Part shown: in pieces, positions 9,018-18,064 of the stretch
How positions within the stretch are numbered: position 1 is the first letter of the stretch
Layout: every line of letters begins with the position of its first letter
NCBI GenBank assembly: GCA_018780035.1
Contig: JADMKE010000020.1
Location: 184,326 to 248,325 of the forward strand
Reading direction: 5' to 3'
DNA length: 64,000 bases
From: Candidatus Sericytochromatia bacterium
Lineage (GTDB): Bacteria > Cyanobacteriota > Sericytochromatia > UBA7694
Translations under genes and position numbers: made by a program
Notes under the pieces: generated by a model
The model's database searches: none
What the model was told of the DNA's origin: nothing
The model's input: the letters and a program-made list of their open reading frames with translations, nothing else

Positions 9018-9221
9018 TCAGCGCGGCTTAAACATCGCCGCATCAAGGATCGACCAGAGGTGGATCACCCAGCCCATCAGCACTACCCAGAGTGCCCCGG
9101 CCAAGACAAATTGAATCAGCGCCAGCAAAAGGCGGCCCTGCAAAAGCTGACCGAGTCCGGGCACAAAAAAACTGCAGAGTGCGGCGATTACATTGCCAGT
9201 AGAACCTTGTCCGCTTGCCAT
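9018..9221 (-). CDS. Small two-helix membrane protein
   Basis: A 67-residue protein with two hydrophobic segments, VIAALCSFFVPGLGQLLQG and ALIQFVLAGALWVVLMGWVI, and a tail HLWSILDAAMFKP. The FxPGLGQxxxG turn resembles TM2-type and related small membrane proteins seen in many bacteria. Function unknown. It sits between the two pilin-head-like membrane genes on the opposite strand. Confidence 0.75.
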   Translation of the reverse strand: MASGQGSTGNVIAALCSFFVPGLGQLLQGRLLLALIQFVLAGALWVVLMGWVIHLWSILDAAMFKPR

Positions 9222-9318
9222 GATACATTACTCCTTGCGCGTTTTTGTGACTGGATAGGGGGCTATCGAGAGAATCAAATTATAACATTTGTTAAAATCA
9301 GAGATTGAGGTAGCGATC

Positions 9319-9954
9319 ATGTTCATGCGTATCGGGGAATGGGTATTTCACTCAATCTTGGCAGGATTAAACGGCCTGATTTGGGCTATTTTATTCACTT
9401 TTTCGCTATATATGCTCGTAGAGTGGCCCGCTCAGGCATTGTATAGCTGTTTATTTCTTTTCTGGCTTTTATACCTGGCTTATCATCTCTGGGGGGTCTT
9501 CAAGCGCCATCGCAACTTTTTGATCCGCAGTCAATATACGCTCTTGGGCTTTGGGCTGTTTTTAGGCCTTTTTCTTGCGATCCTCATTCCAGGTAACTCT
9601 GCCGTAATCAATCGCTCTCGCAATATCGCCATGAAGCAAAACTTAAACAGGGTCCACCAGTATTTACAACAACAAGCAAAGTCAGAAAAAGACTGGCCCT
9701 TGGATGCAAAATCTCTCAAAACGCGTTTCAGTCATCCGTCCCTTCAAAATCCCTATACATCCAGTTCGGATTGGATTGAAAATTATGCAACTTATCAAAA
9801 AACCCAAGCTGATCCTTCGCAGAGAAACCGCCTGAGTGGCATGTTGCTTTATGCCCCGGATCTGAACGCTCAAAAACGTGTTCAAAGGTATCGGTTATTT
9901 GCGACCCAAGAGTTTGGCAAGCTTTTGCCTGAACTGCGTGAAGGCAAACGCTGA
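9319..9954 (+). CDS. Membrane protein, short relative of the 8036-8992 gene
   Basis: A 211-residue protein with three membrane helices (FHSILAGLNGLIWAILFTF, YSCLFLFWLLYLAYHLW, LLGFGLFLGLFLAILIPG). After them come RNIAMKQNLNRVHQYLQQQ and a short head ending in YRLFATQEFGKLLPEL. This is the same order as in the 8036-8992 protein, where the last helix leads into an amphipathic pilin-like helix and a small domain. The ATG at 9319 has GAGG eight bases upstream; an ATG at 9325 is also possible. Function unknown; probably a distant paralogue. Confidence 0.72.
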   Translation: MFMRIGEWVFHSILAGLNGLIWAILFTFSLYMLVEWPAQALYSCLFLFWLLYLAYHLWGVFKRHRNFLIRSQYTLLGFGLFLGLFLAILIPGNSAVINRSRNIAMKQNLNRVHQYLQQQAKSEKDWPLDAKSLKTRFSHPSLQNPYTSSSDWIENYATYQKTQADPSQRNRLSGMLLYAPDLNAQKRVQRYRLFATQEFGKLLPELREGKR

Positions 9955-10039
9955 GTTGCCTTTTGAAATCGAAAAAATGAAGACCCGTTTATACGCCCTG
10001 CCAAGACAAAACCTGCAAATAGCCCAAGCGCGCATGGGC

Positions 10040-10045
10040 TATAAT
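10040..10045 (+). promoter_or_regulatory. TATAAT immediately before a start codon
   Basis: A perfect -10 hexamer ends seven bases before the ATG at 10053, so the predicted transcript start falls at or next to the A of the ATG, which suggests a leaderless mRNA. No convincing -35 element was found. Confidence 0.35.
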
Positions 10046-10052
10046 TAAAGGC

Positions 10053-11606
10053 ATGCATCCCTCGTCTCACTCAGCACTTGAAACCCTCAGCCACCTGATT
10101 CAAACGGCCCAAGTAGATCAGGCTTGGCAGCTCTGCCAAAGCAGCCTGCAAACGGCCCCCAACGACCCCGAATTGCAGGTCATCTGGGGCTATCTTCAGC
10201 TCGACAAAGGCCAAGCAGCAGAGGCCGCTGTCGCCTTTCAAAGGGCTTTGGCTTTGGGGGCCCAAGACCCCAAACTCACCCGCTTTTTGGCCCAGGCCTG
10301 CCGAGTTCAGGGCGATTGGCAGGGGGTGATCCACTGGGAGAACGCCTATTTTGACCAAGTTCCCGAAGATCTCGATGCCCTGCTGCGGATCGGTGAGGCC
10401 CACTTGCATCTCAATGCCCCCGGCCAGGCCCTGGCCCGTTTTCACAAAGCCGTCGAACTGGCCTTTAAGCGCGGCGACTTTGCAGGAGCGGCACAGACCT
10501 TGCAAGGTGTTTTGCAGCTTTTTCCGGGCCATCCCGAATTGCGATTTTTGCAGGCCAAATTGTTGCTGCAACAGGGCCAAAGCGCCGCCGCCCAAGCCCT
10601 GATCGCAGAGCTGTATCTGGCCAAAGTACTCCCCCAAAAGACCGCGCCTTCGGCTCTCCATTCGGCCCCCCCCGAAAGTGTACACGTCTTTGGCTATGAG
10701 TGGGAGCACCATGTGGCCCAGCTCAGTTATCTCTTAGAAAAAGGTGTTTTTGCCCGCGAACAATTGCCTGAATACACTGCGCTTTTGGCCCAGTGGCAGG
10801 CTCTTTCTGAGCAGTTCAAAGGACAAAATCCCTTTCTTTGCCAGGAGATCAGTGGCAAAGGCGTGGCATTGCTTAAGCAGCCCTATTATCTGCCTGCCCT
10901 GCCCACATTCAAAGCACTTTTACACCCAGACCTGGATCTGGCAGCGGTCGAAGCGGCATTTCTGGGGCAGAATTCAGGCATCGTCGTACTGGAGCCCTTG
11001 CTGAGGCCGGAAGTGGTGGCGGCTCTGTATGAATACTGCCTGTCTGCCACAATTTGGCACCAGGCTTATGCCACAGGTTATTTGGGCTGTTCTTGGCGCG
11101 ATGGCTTTCATCCAGCTTTGCTCTTTCAATTGGCCGAAGAATTACAAACGGCCTTGCCCAACATTTTTAAACAGCACAAACTCACCCATCTCTGGTCGTT
11201 TAAATGTGATCAGCGGGGCCGGGGCACCGGCGTACATGGCGACGAAGCGGCTCTCAATCTCAATTTTTGGATCACGCCCACGGCGGCCAATCTCCAGCCC
11301 GAGGCTGGGGGCCTGATCATTTACGACAAGGCTGCACCTGCGGACTGGTCGTTTAACCAATACAACCAGGCTGACCAAATTCCGCTGATCTACGACTATT
11401 TAAAACGCTCACAGGCCCAGCCCCACAGAATTGCCTATCGCCAAAACCGAGCCGTTTTGTTTAGCTCAGATTTATTCCACGAAGCGGATCAGCTGGTGTT
11501 TGCACCGGGTTTTGTCAATATGCGCCTGAATATCACCCTGCTCTTTGGCACCCGGCCAAGGCACACACACAGGCACACACACAGACACGCAAAAAGCAAA
11601 GAGTAA
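10053..11606 (+). CDS. TPR-2-oxoglutarate/Fe(II) oxygenase with histidine-rich tail
   Basis: A 517-residue protein. Residues 1-190 are TPRs (for example NDPELQVIWGYLQLDKGQAA). Residues about 300-505 form a 2OG-Fe(II) dioxygenase fold with HGD at 395-397, a distal histidine in LFHEADQ (H476) and an arginine in NMRLNITLLFG that would bind the 2-oxoglutarate carboxylate. Such enzymes hydroxylate proteins or small molecules, and the TPRs suggest a protein substrate. A paralogue with the same two parts is at 22664-24148. The last 16 residues are HTHRHTHRHAKSKE-like, encoded by a CA-rich simple repeat at 11561-11590. Its stop is directly followed by a small membrane protein gene. Confidence 0.82.
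   Translation: MHPSSHSALETLSHLIQTAQVDQAWQLCQSSLQTAPNDPELQVIWGYLQLDKGQAAEAAVAFQRALALGAQDPKLTRFLAQACRVQGDWQGVIHWENAYFDQVPEDLDALLRIGEAHLHLNAPGQALARFHKAVELAFKRGDFAGAAQTLQGVLQLFPGHPELRFLQAKLLLQQGQSAAAQALIAELYLAKVLPQKTAPSALHSAPPESVHVFGYEWEHHVAQLSYLLEKGVFAREQLPEYTALLAQWQALSEQFKGQNPFLCQEISGKGVALLKQPYYLPALPTFKALLHPDLDLAAVEAAFLGQNSGIVVLEPLLRPEVVAALYEYCLSATIWHQAYATGYLGCSWRDGFHPALLFQLAEELQTALPNIFKQHKLTHLWSFKCDQRGRGTGVHGDEAALNLNFWITPTAANLQPEAGGLIIYDKAAPADWSFNQYNQADQIPLIYDYLKRSQAQPHRIAYRQNRAVLFSSDLFHEADQLVFAPGFVNMRLNITLLFGTRPRHTHRHTHRHAKSKE
11561..11590. repeat. CA-rich simple repeat inside oxygenase C-terminus
   Basis: Two units of GCACACACAC(A)G followed by a degenerate third encode a His/Thr/Arg tail. 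A slip of one unit would change the reading frame of the last residues only, making this a possible length-variable tail. Confidence 0.6.
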
Positions 11607-11610
11607 GACC

Positions 11611-12045
11611 ATGAAAACAGACAAACCGCCCACCCCAGATAAAACACCCGATAAAATTCGCATCATCTTGATTGTCTTGCAGATTTTTGTCGGTTTGGGT
11701 GCGCTGATGCCTGGCTACTCATTGATTACCGATCCCTCCGGGCGGGGCGTTGGCTTTCCACCGGGACTGATCGAAAACACGGTCTTTGGCAATTACCTGA
11801 TTCCCGGCCTCTTTCTTTTGGGGGTAAATGGCCTGGGCAATTGTCTCACGGCCTTGCTGGGCCTGCTCAAACACAGGTATTTTTACCCACTGGCCTGTTT
11901 GCAGGCCTTGGCACTGATTATTTGGATTGGCGTGCAGGTCTTGACGGTGGGTCTGCGCTATTGGTTGCAGCCCTTTTTTGGCTTGATTGGCTTGCTGGAA
12001 TTGTTCCTGGCTTGGAAAGGGCTGAAAAAACATGGCCTTGCCTAA
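11611..12045 (+). CDS. Small four-helix membrane protein
   Basis: A 144-residue protein with a charged N-terminus (KTDKPPTPDKTPDKI) and four hydrophobic helices: ILIVLQIFVGLGALMPGYSL, GNYLIPGLFLLGVNGLG, YPLACLQALALIIWIGVQVL and FFGLIGLLELFLAW. The pattern is like small DoxX-type or other four-helix membrane proteins, but I cannot name the family. The ATG at 11611 follows the oxygenase stop by four bases; a longer frame from 11545 lies inside the oxygenase gene and is not favoured. It overlaps the acetyltransferase gene by 14 bases. Confidence 0.78.
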   Translation: MKTDKPPTPDKTPDKIRIILIVLQIFVGLGALMPGYSLITDPSGRGVGFPPGLIENTVFGNYLIPGLFLLGVNGLGNCLTALLGLLKHRYFYPLACLQALALIIWIGVQVLTVGLRYWLQPFFGLIGLLELFLAWKGLKKHGLA

Positions 12046-12607
12046 ACAGATCGAAAAACTGCGGGTGCAAACCGCCCGTTTACAATTGTGTCCCCTGCCG
12101 CCAGAAAAGGCCCAAATGGTGCTTGATTACCACCTGCGCAACCGGGATTTTTTTCGGCCCTGGAACCCCAAACCCAGCAAAGACTTTTATAGCTTAGACT
12201 GCCAAGCAGAAAAGTTGGCAGGAGATCTGGCCGAAGCGCAGGCAGGCAGGCTGCTGCGGCTGTGGATCTTTAATCAAACAAACCCGCAGCGCGTCTTGGG
12301 CCATATTGCCCTCTCGAATATCGTCTGGGGCGCCTTTCGCTCCTGTTTTTTGGGCTATAGCATCGACCAGCACCAAAACGGCAAAGGTTACATGACTGAG
12401 GCGCTGGGAGCAGCTGTGCAATTGGCCTTTGGCCCTTTAAAATTGCACCGCCTGGAGGCCAATATCATGCCCCAAAACGCAGCGTCGATCCGCGTCGTCG
12501 AAAAACTGGGTTTTGTCTGCGAAGGCAACTCGCCCAAATACCTCAAGATCAACGGGCACTGGGAGGACCATTTGCACTATGTCATCCGCAATACCGCCCT
12601 CGAATAA
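12032..12607 (+). CDS. GNAT acetyltransferase, RimJ/RimL type
   Basis: A 191-residue protein with the RimJ/RimL layout: an opening VQTARLQLCPL, then RDFFRPWNP, LGHIALSNIVWG, the acetyl-CoA-binding QNGKGYMTEAL and NAASIRVVEKLGFVCEG, and a closing GHWEDHLHYVI. Family members acetylate the N-terminal alanine of ribosomal proteins or detoxify small amines. Target unknown here. The gene overlaps the upstream membrane protein gene by 14 bases, so the two are probably co-translated. Confidence 0.92.
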   Translation: MALPKQIEKLRVQTARLQLCPLPPEKAQMVLDYHLRNRDFFRPWNPKPSKDFYSLDCQAEKLAGDLAEAQAGRLLRLWIFNQTNPQRVLGHIALSNIVWGAFRSCFLGYSIDQHQNGKGYMTEALGAAVQLAFGPLKLHRLEANIMPQNAASIRVVEKLGFVCEGNSPKYLKINGHWEDHLHYVIRNTALE

Positions 12608-12671
12608 CTGAGAATAAAGGGACAGATAACGTGACAATGGGCCAAGGCCTGATATATTGATCTCAATCACT

Positions 12672-15600
12672 ATGAACAAAGCTTTTTTACCTCTGTCCCC
12701 TGCCGGTCTGCCGCCTTTTTTGCGCTCATCGGTTTGTTGGCTTTGGGGGTTGTTGATCCTGCCCGCTGTGTTGGGGCTGGGATTCAATTTATTGTTCTTT
12801 CAAGGCCCTGCTCAGGCCCTCGAAACGGTGATCCTCAGGCCCAACCAAGAGGTCTATCCCCTCGGCAAACGGGTCGAAATTCTCGAAGATCCCGGCGGCA
12901 GTTTGCGCTTTGAACAGATCTTAAAACAGCCTGAACATTTTCAGCTCAGCTTGGATGAGACCCCCAATTTTGCCTTTTCCAGCTCGGCTTTTTGGCTGCA
13001 TTTCCGCGTGCGCAACCCGCTGATCCAAGAGCAGCTCTACCTCTTTGAAATTGGCCACCCCAATATTGACTTTATCCGGGTCTATATACCCCGGCTCGAT
13101 GGTTCTTGGCGTGAAATCCATGCGGGCCGCCGCCTGCCATTTGAAGCCCGCGAGGTCAAAAATCGCAACCAACTCTTTCAGATCCGCATCCCGCCAGGGG
13201 TGACACGCGACTATTATTTTCGCGTTAAAAGCTCTTCGGCCTATTATTTGCCGCTGAATCTGCTCTCAGAGAGGGCCTTTACCCGCAAAGACCACGAATC
13301 ACAATTGGGATTTGGCTTTTATTATGGCCTGATTTTTGTGATGATCTTCTACAATCTCGTGCTCTGGCTCTCGGTGCGGGATCTCAATTATCTCTATTAT
13401 GTGCTCACCCTGCTCTTTTTACACTTGCTCTTTCAAGCCACCAATAATGGTTTGGCTTATGAATATTTCTGGCCCACAGCCGTCTGGTGGAACAACCATT
13501 GCCTGGGCTTTTTTCTGGCGCTTTCGATCTTTTTTACAATTACCTTTTGCCAGCATTTTTTACAACTCAAAAAAAATGTGCCGCGACTCAATTGGGTTTT
13601 GGATATTTTGCGTTTTGTCAGCCTGGGCCTCTCGCTCTTTAATTTAACCCCCGATGAAACCTTTACCTCTTGGCTCTCGATTTATTGGGGCAGCAAAATT
13701 GCGATTGCCGCAACGCTCTTGATCTGGATTTCGGGATTTCTGGTCTGGCGCTTGGGCTACCAGGCTGCCCGTTATTTCTTGATCGCCTGGAGTTCACTGG
13801 TACTGGGTGCCTTGGTGACGGGCTTTACGGCCTATGGCCTTCTGCCCACCTCATTTTGGACCACCTATGCCTTGCAAATTGGTACAGGGATTGAAGTCGT
13901 GTTGCTTTCAATGGCCTTGGGCGATCGTCTGCGCGTGGATCAGCAAAAGATTATGGAGGCCCAAGCGGCCCGCCTGCAACAAGAAAAACTGGCCAAGCAG
14001 TCCCAGGAGCGCATGGTCGAACGCCTCAAAAAACTCGACAGGCTCAAAGATGAATTTATTGCCAATATTTCCCACGAATTGCGCACGCCTTTAAATGGGA
14101 TTATTGGCATCTCTGAGTCGATGTTGGATGGGGCCACAGGGGAGATCAGCCGCGAGCAAAAATACAATCTCTCATTGGTCATTTCCAGTGGCCGTCGGCT
14201 TTTTCACCTGGTCAATGACCTGATCGATTTCTCCCAACTCAAACACAAAGAGATTCAACTGCATCTCAAACCCGTTTGGATGCGTGAAATTGTGGAAGTC
14301 GTGCTCAAACTCTCGAAACCACTGGTGGGTCAAAAAGAGCTCAGAGTGATCAACAAAGTGCCCGAAGACGCCCCGCCTGTGATGGCCGACGAAGATCGGA
14401 TCCAGCAAATCTTGCACAATTTGATCAGCAACGCAATCAAATTTACGCCCGCTGGCAAAGTGGAGATCAATGCCCACGCCACCCGCCAACACCTCGAAAT
14501 CACGGTGTCAGATACAGGGCCGGGCATAGACGAGGCCTGGCACGAACGGATTTTTGAGAGTTTTGAACAGGCCGATGGCTCGGCCATCCGTGAACACGGC
14601 GGCAGCGGTTTGGGCCTGGCCATCACACGCCATTTGGTTGAACTCCACGGTGGGCGGATCCGTGTCGATTCGGCCCCCGGTAGAGGCGCACATTTCCACT
14701 TTTTGTTGCCCCTGGCCGAAGACACCCAACCGCAAGAGGTACGTGTCCCCCGCATTCGGCTCTTTCCCTCCACAGGTGAGTTGGAAGAGGTCAAAGAACT
14801 GGTCCGGCAGACCCGACCTCTGACAGAATTGCCCAGCGAAGAAGCCCCTTTCAGGATCTTAATTGTCGATGACGAGCCTGTCAATTTGCAGGTTTTGGTG
14901 AATATGCTGGCCCTGCAGCGCTATTCCGTAACCAAAGCCAACAGTGGCAAAGAAGCCCTGGACGCCATTCAAAACCAGACCTTTGACCTCATTCTGCTGG
15001 ATGTGATGATGCCCAAAATGTCGGGTTATGAGGTCTGTGAAGCCGTGCGCAAGCAATACCCGGCCAATTCCCTGCCGATTGTCTTTCTCACAGCCAAAAA
15101 CCAGGTAGCGGATCTGGTCCAGGGTTTTGAAACAGGGGCCAATGATTACCTTACCAAACCCGTTGCCAAAAACGAATTATTGGCACGGATCAAAACCCAT
15201 ATCCATCTCTCCAAGATCAATCTCTCTTATGCCCGTTTTGTGCCCGATGAATTTCTCAAATTTTTGGGCCACGAGAGCATTTTGGACGTGCGTTTGGGCG
15301 ATCAGAGCCAACAGGAGATGAGTGTGATGTTTTCGGATATCCGCTCCTTTACCACGCTTTCCGAACAGCTCAGCCCCAAGGCCAACTTTGACTTTCTCAA
15401 CGATTACCTCAACCGCATCAGCCCAATTATTCGCGTGCATCAGGGCTTTATCGACAAGTATATTGGCGATGGGATCATGGCTCTCTTTCCCGAAGAGCCC
15501 CAGCAGGCCGTGGATGCTGCGGTGGATATGTTACATGAGGTAACGGTCTTTAACCTTGAACGGCAGAACAGACAAGAGTTGCCGATCCAGATTGGCATTG

Positions 15601-16073
15601 GCTTGCACACCGGCCTGCTGATGCTGGGCACCATTGGCGAAGAACAGCGCATGGAGGGCACCGTGATTTCCGACGCGGTCAACACAGCAGCCCGCCTCGA
15701 AGGGCTGACCAAATTGTATGGCTCCCAATTGATCATTTCCGAACAGACGCGCAGCAAGTTGAGTCAACCCGAAAAATACAGCATGCGCCATTTGGGCTGG
15801 GTGCGGGTCAAAGGCAAAATCCAATCCATTTCAATTTTTGAAATCTTTGATGCCGGTATGGTCGAAGACTTTACCGCTCGCTTTCGCAGCCTCGATCTGT
15901 TTGAAAAGGCCGTGGCAGATTATTTTAATCGCGAGATTGAAGCGGCTCGGGTCGGCTTCCAAGCCACCCTCGATGCCAATCCCCGTGATACAGCTGCCCG
16001 CTATTATTTGGAGCGCTGTGAGCGCTTTTTGACTCAGGGTTTACCTGACGATGTCAGCCCGGTCTTTGTCTGA
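12672..16073 (+). CDS. Hybrid sensor kinase-receiver-nucleotide cyclase with 7TMR-DISM input
   Basis: A 1133-residue protein with five parts. An N-terminal helix/signal region is followed by a periplasmic 7TMR-DISM extracellular domain (about 50-190) and seven membrane helices (about 205-410). Next is a coiled coil into a HisKA domain (NISHELRTP, phospho-histidine H468) and HATPase_c (NLISNAIKF, DTGPGID, GGSGLGLAI). A receiver domain follows (phosphate acceptor D777 in LILLDVMMPK). Last is a class III nucleotide cyclase (metal aspartates D889 in MFSDIRSF and D933 in GDGIMALF) with a short TPR-like tail. It would turn a periplasmic ligand signal into both phosphotransfer and a cyclic nucleotide. 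The stand-alone Hpt at 18065-18421 could be a partner. Confidence 0.93.
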   Translation: MNKAFLPLSPAGLPPFLRSSVCWLWGLLILPAVLGLGFNLLFFQGPAQALETVILRPNQEVYPLGKRVEILEDPGGSLRFEQILKQPEHFQLSLDETPNFAFSSSAFWLHFRVRNPLIQEQLYLFEIGHPNIDFIRVYIPRLDGSWREIHAGRRLPFEAREVKNRNQLFQIRIPPGVTRDYYFRVKSSSAYYLPLNLLSERAFTRKDHESQLGFGFYYGLIFVMIFYNLVLWLSVRDLNYLYYVLTLLFLHLLFQATNNGLAYEYFWPTAVWWNNHCLGFFLALSIFFTITFCQHFLQLKKNVPRLNWVLDILRFVSLGLSLFNLTPDETFTSWLSIYWGSKIAIAATLLIWISGFLVWRLGYQAARYFLIAWSSLVLGALVTGFTAYGLLPTSFWTTYALQIGTGIEVVLLSMALGDRLRVDQQKIMEAQAARLQQEKLAKQSQERMVERLKKLDRLKDEFIANISHELRTPLNGIIGISESMLDGATGEISREQKYNLSLVISSGRRLFHLVNDLIDFSQLKHKEIQLHLKPVWMREIVEVVLKLSKPLVGQKELRVINKVPEDAPPVMADEDRIQQILHNLISNAIKFTPAGKVEINAHATRQHLEITVSDTGPGIDEAWHERIFESFEQADGSAIREHGGSGLGLAITRHLVELHGGRIRVDSAPGRGAHFHFLLPLAEDTQPQEVRVPRIRLFPSTGELEEVKELVRQTRPLTELPSEEAPFRILIVDDEPVNLQVLVNMLALQRYSVTKANSGKEALDAIQNQTFDLILLDVMMPKMSGYEVCEAVRKQYPANSLPIVFLTAKNQVADLVQGFETGANDYLTKPVAKNELLARIKTHIHLSKINLSYARFVPDEFLKFLGHESILDVRLGDQSQQEMSVMFSDIRSFTTLSEQLSPKANFDFLNDYLNRISPIIRVHQGFIDKYIGDGIMALFPEEPQQAVDAAVDMLHEVTVFNLERQNRQELPIQIGIGLHTGLLMLGTIGEEQRMEGTVISDAVNTAARLEGLTKLYGSQLIISEQTRSKLSQPEKYSMRHLGWVRVKGKIQSISIFEIFDAGMVEDFTARFRSLDLFEKAVADYFNREIEAARVGFQATLDANPRDTAARYYLERCERFLTQGLPDDVSPVFV

Positions 16074-16076
16074 AGT

Positions 16077-17108
16077 ATGGCTCAAACGCCCCTCTCTGTT
16101 TTGCGTTATGCCTGCCACTATCTGCCCGAGGTCTTTAAACCCGCACAACAGCTCACCGCGCTCTATCATCTGACCGATTCGTTGCTTTGGGTCCCCAGCG
16201 GCATTTTTGAATGTGAACTGGGCAAAAACCGCTGCGAATTGGCCTTTGCTGCAGGTGTGATTCCCAGCGAACCGGTTTGGACCCTGTTGCAGCCCTTTTT
16301 GTTACGCACCAGTCAGGCTTTGCCCGACACAGTTCGAGGCCATCTCAATGACTTTTTAAACCAGGTTCAAAACCCGGATTTTCTTAAGGCCATTCATGGC
16401 CCCTCACTTTGGTTTGAATGGGCTTTGGCAGCAGAATCTGGACTTCCGCTCTTGGATGGGCTCTATCTCAAGTCGGATCATTTGGACCACCCCCAATATG
16501 CCCAGCAAGACTGGCACAACTTCGTGACCGAAATGTATCTGGCTTTGACTGGGCGTCCCTGCCCCCCCCTGGAAAAAGCGCAGCTCGACACAGTCCTCGG
16601 ACTTTTGCCAGAGTCTGTTCAAGCCAGCTATCTGGGACTGATGTTCGCCCGCAACAACACCCTCAAACTCTGTTTGACCTGCCCAGAGCTGGATTCGCTC
16701 AAAACCCTGATTGCACGTTTGGAATTGCCGACCGAGGCCATGTTTGGCCTCTTCGATAAACAGGTTGCGATGTTGGGAGATTTTTGGGTTTTAAATCTCG
16801 ATTTGGGGCCACGTTTTCGTAAGCGCTGGGGCCTCGAAGCTTATCTCCATCCCAGTTATAAACAAGATGGGGAGATTGTCAGAAACTGGACCTATTGGCT
16901 CAATGCCCTGTCTCTGTGTACCCCTGAACAAGCAGAAGGTATCCGTCAATGGCAGACAGAGCCTTTGCCCTATGATCAAGACCCTGCGGTCAGAAAAGCC
17001 AATTACAAATGCCTGAACCATTTTAAGTTTATTAGCGAAGCGGGAGAGTTAAGTGTCAAAGCCTATCTCTATTTTGCCTGCCGCTATCTCAGAACCGTCA
17101 GTCGCTGA
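16077..17108 (+). CDS. Uncharacterised protein downstream of the hybrid kinase-cyclase
   Basis: A 343-residue soluble protein that starts three bases after the kinase-cyclase stop, so it is almost certainly in the same transcript. It has no signal peptide or membrane helix and is rich in aromatic and leucine residues. Its last 40 residues, with YKCLNHFKFISEAG then LSVKAYLYFACRYL, look like a conserved core block ending in a strand-turn-helix. I recognise no family. Position suggests an accessory or output protein for the kinase, but that is inference only. Confidence 0.75.
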   Translation: MAQTPLSVLRYACHYLPEVFKPAQQLTALYHLTDSLLWVPSGIFECELGKNRCELAFAAGVIPSEPVWTLLQPFLLRTSQALPDTVRGHLNDFLNQVQNPDFLKAIHGPSLWFEWALAAESGLPLLDGLYLKSDHLDHPQYAQQDWHNFVTEMYLALTGRPCPPLEKAQLDTVLGLLPESVQASYLGLMFARNNTLKLCLTCPELDSLKTLIARLELPTEAMFGLFDKQVAMLGDFWVLNLDLGPRFRKRWGLEAYLHPSYKQDGEIVRNWTYWLNALSLCTPEQAEGIRQWQTEPLPYDQDPAVRKANYKCLNHFKFISEAGELSVKAYLYFACRYLRTVSR

Positions 17109-17265
17109 AATACGCACATGTTCTGAGCAATTGTTTCGTGCTAATATTAAGCAAGCATTAAATAGTTGTTTTTTTTCTATTTTAAGAGACAGGTGAGAAC
17201 AGACTTTCTCTGATAGAAATGACATCTGAAATTCTGTCTATATTTTCAAAGGAGCTTTCCCAACC

Positions 17266-17997
17266 ATGGCCAATACGTGGGTCCAGATTTCCAACTCCGT
17301 CCGTGTCGCTGACCCTGTGACCATTCTTGCTGCAGCTTATGAATCCAGAGCAACGGCCATTGCCAAGCTCTTTGTTCCGATCGCCTCTTTTGCAGGAGAT
17401 ACTGCCCAAACCGCCACAGACGGTTCGTTTAACTCCACCCCCGCCTCCACCTTAAAATCTTCCACCGCCATTCTGGCCACACCTTCTAACATTCTCAATG
17501 CTGGCAATACCCTGGCCGGGGCCAACTTGGTCACCGCCAAACCGCTGATTGTCCGCGTGCGCCGCGATGAGTTTACGGGTGAGGTCCTTAATTATGGTGT
17601 GTTTAACGCCGATGGTTCTGTCCCTGGCCGGGTCGGCGCGGGTTATACCCCTGGTCAAGCGGGAGACCCTTTTCTGCCCGATGGCCCTGATGGCGTAGCA
17701 GGCAATGCCGATGACCCCCGTTATGTGGTCGACCGTATGACGGGTCAGGTCTATCTCAAAAACGCGGCAGGGATTAATGGCGTGAACTTAGATGCCAACA
17801 CCGGTGCCGAAATTGTTACCGGTGCCGCGGGTGTCGGTAACGTGATCGGCATTGCCGAATTTAAAGCCCTGGAAGGGGCTGCTTTGAGTACCGCCCAGCA
17901 GCAGGCCAGTGAGTTGTCCAACTGTATTCAATCTCTGGCCACCCTGATTCGTGGTTTTAAAGACTCCGAACGGAATATGTTGAACACCATCCGCTAA
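17266..17997 (+). CDS. Uncharacterised protein, probably strongly expressed single gene
   Basis: A 243-residue protein with no signal peptide. Residues 1-90 are Ala/Ser/Thr-rich and start MANTWVQISNSVRVADPVTI. Residues about 100-190 are Gly/Asp-rich with beta-hairpin-like turns (FTGEVLNYGVFNADGS, DGPDGVAGNADDP, MTGQVYLKN). The last 40 residues form an amphipathic helix (STAQQQASELSNCIQSLATLI then FKDSERNMLNTIR). The gene has a clean AAAGGAG eight bases before the ATG and is closed by a strong terminator, so it is likely a single, well-expressed unit. Composition fits a self-assembling or exported structural protein, but no family is recognised. Confidence 0.8.
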   Translation: MANTWVQISNSVRVADPVTILAAAYESRATAIAKLFVPIASFAGDTAQTATDGSFNSTPASTLKSSTAILATPSNILNAGNTLAGANLVTAKPLIVRVRRDEFTGEVLNYGVFNADGSVPGRVGAGYTPGQAGDPFLPDGPDGVAGNADDPRYVVDRMTGQVYLKNAAGINGVNLDANTGAEIVTGAAGVGNVIGIAEFKALEGAALSTAQQQASELSNCIQSLATLIRGFKDSERNMLNTIR

Positions 17998-18022
17998 CCT
18001 CAGAATTTAATTTAGACAGCAT

Positions 18023-18052
18023 AAACCGCTCTGGATCTCCAGGGCGGTTTTT
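18023..18052 (+). terminator. Rho-independent terminator
   Basis: Twelve-base arms AAACCGCTCTGG and CCAGGGCGGTTT (one G-T pair) around an ATCT loop, running into a five-T tract. It sits 26 bases after the stop of the 17266-17997 gene. Confidence 0.9.
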
Positions 18053-18064
18053 CATTGCCTGTGT

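Noticed and set aside
10071..10712. Minus-strand open frame (213 codons) over the TPR region of the oxygenase
   Set aside because: The TPR pattern on the plus strand explains the sequence fully.
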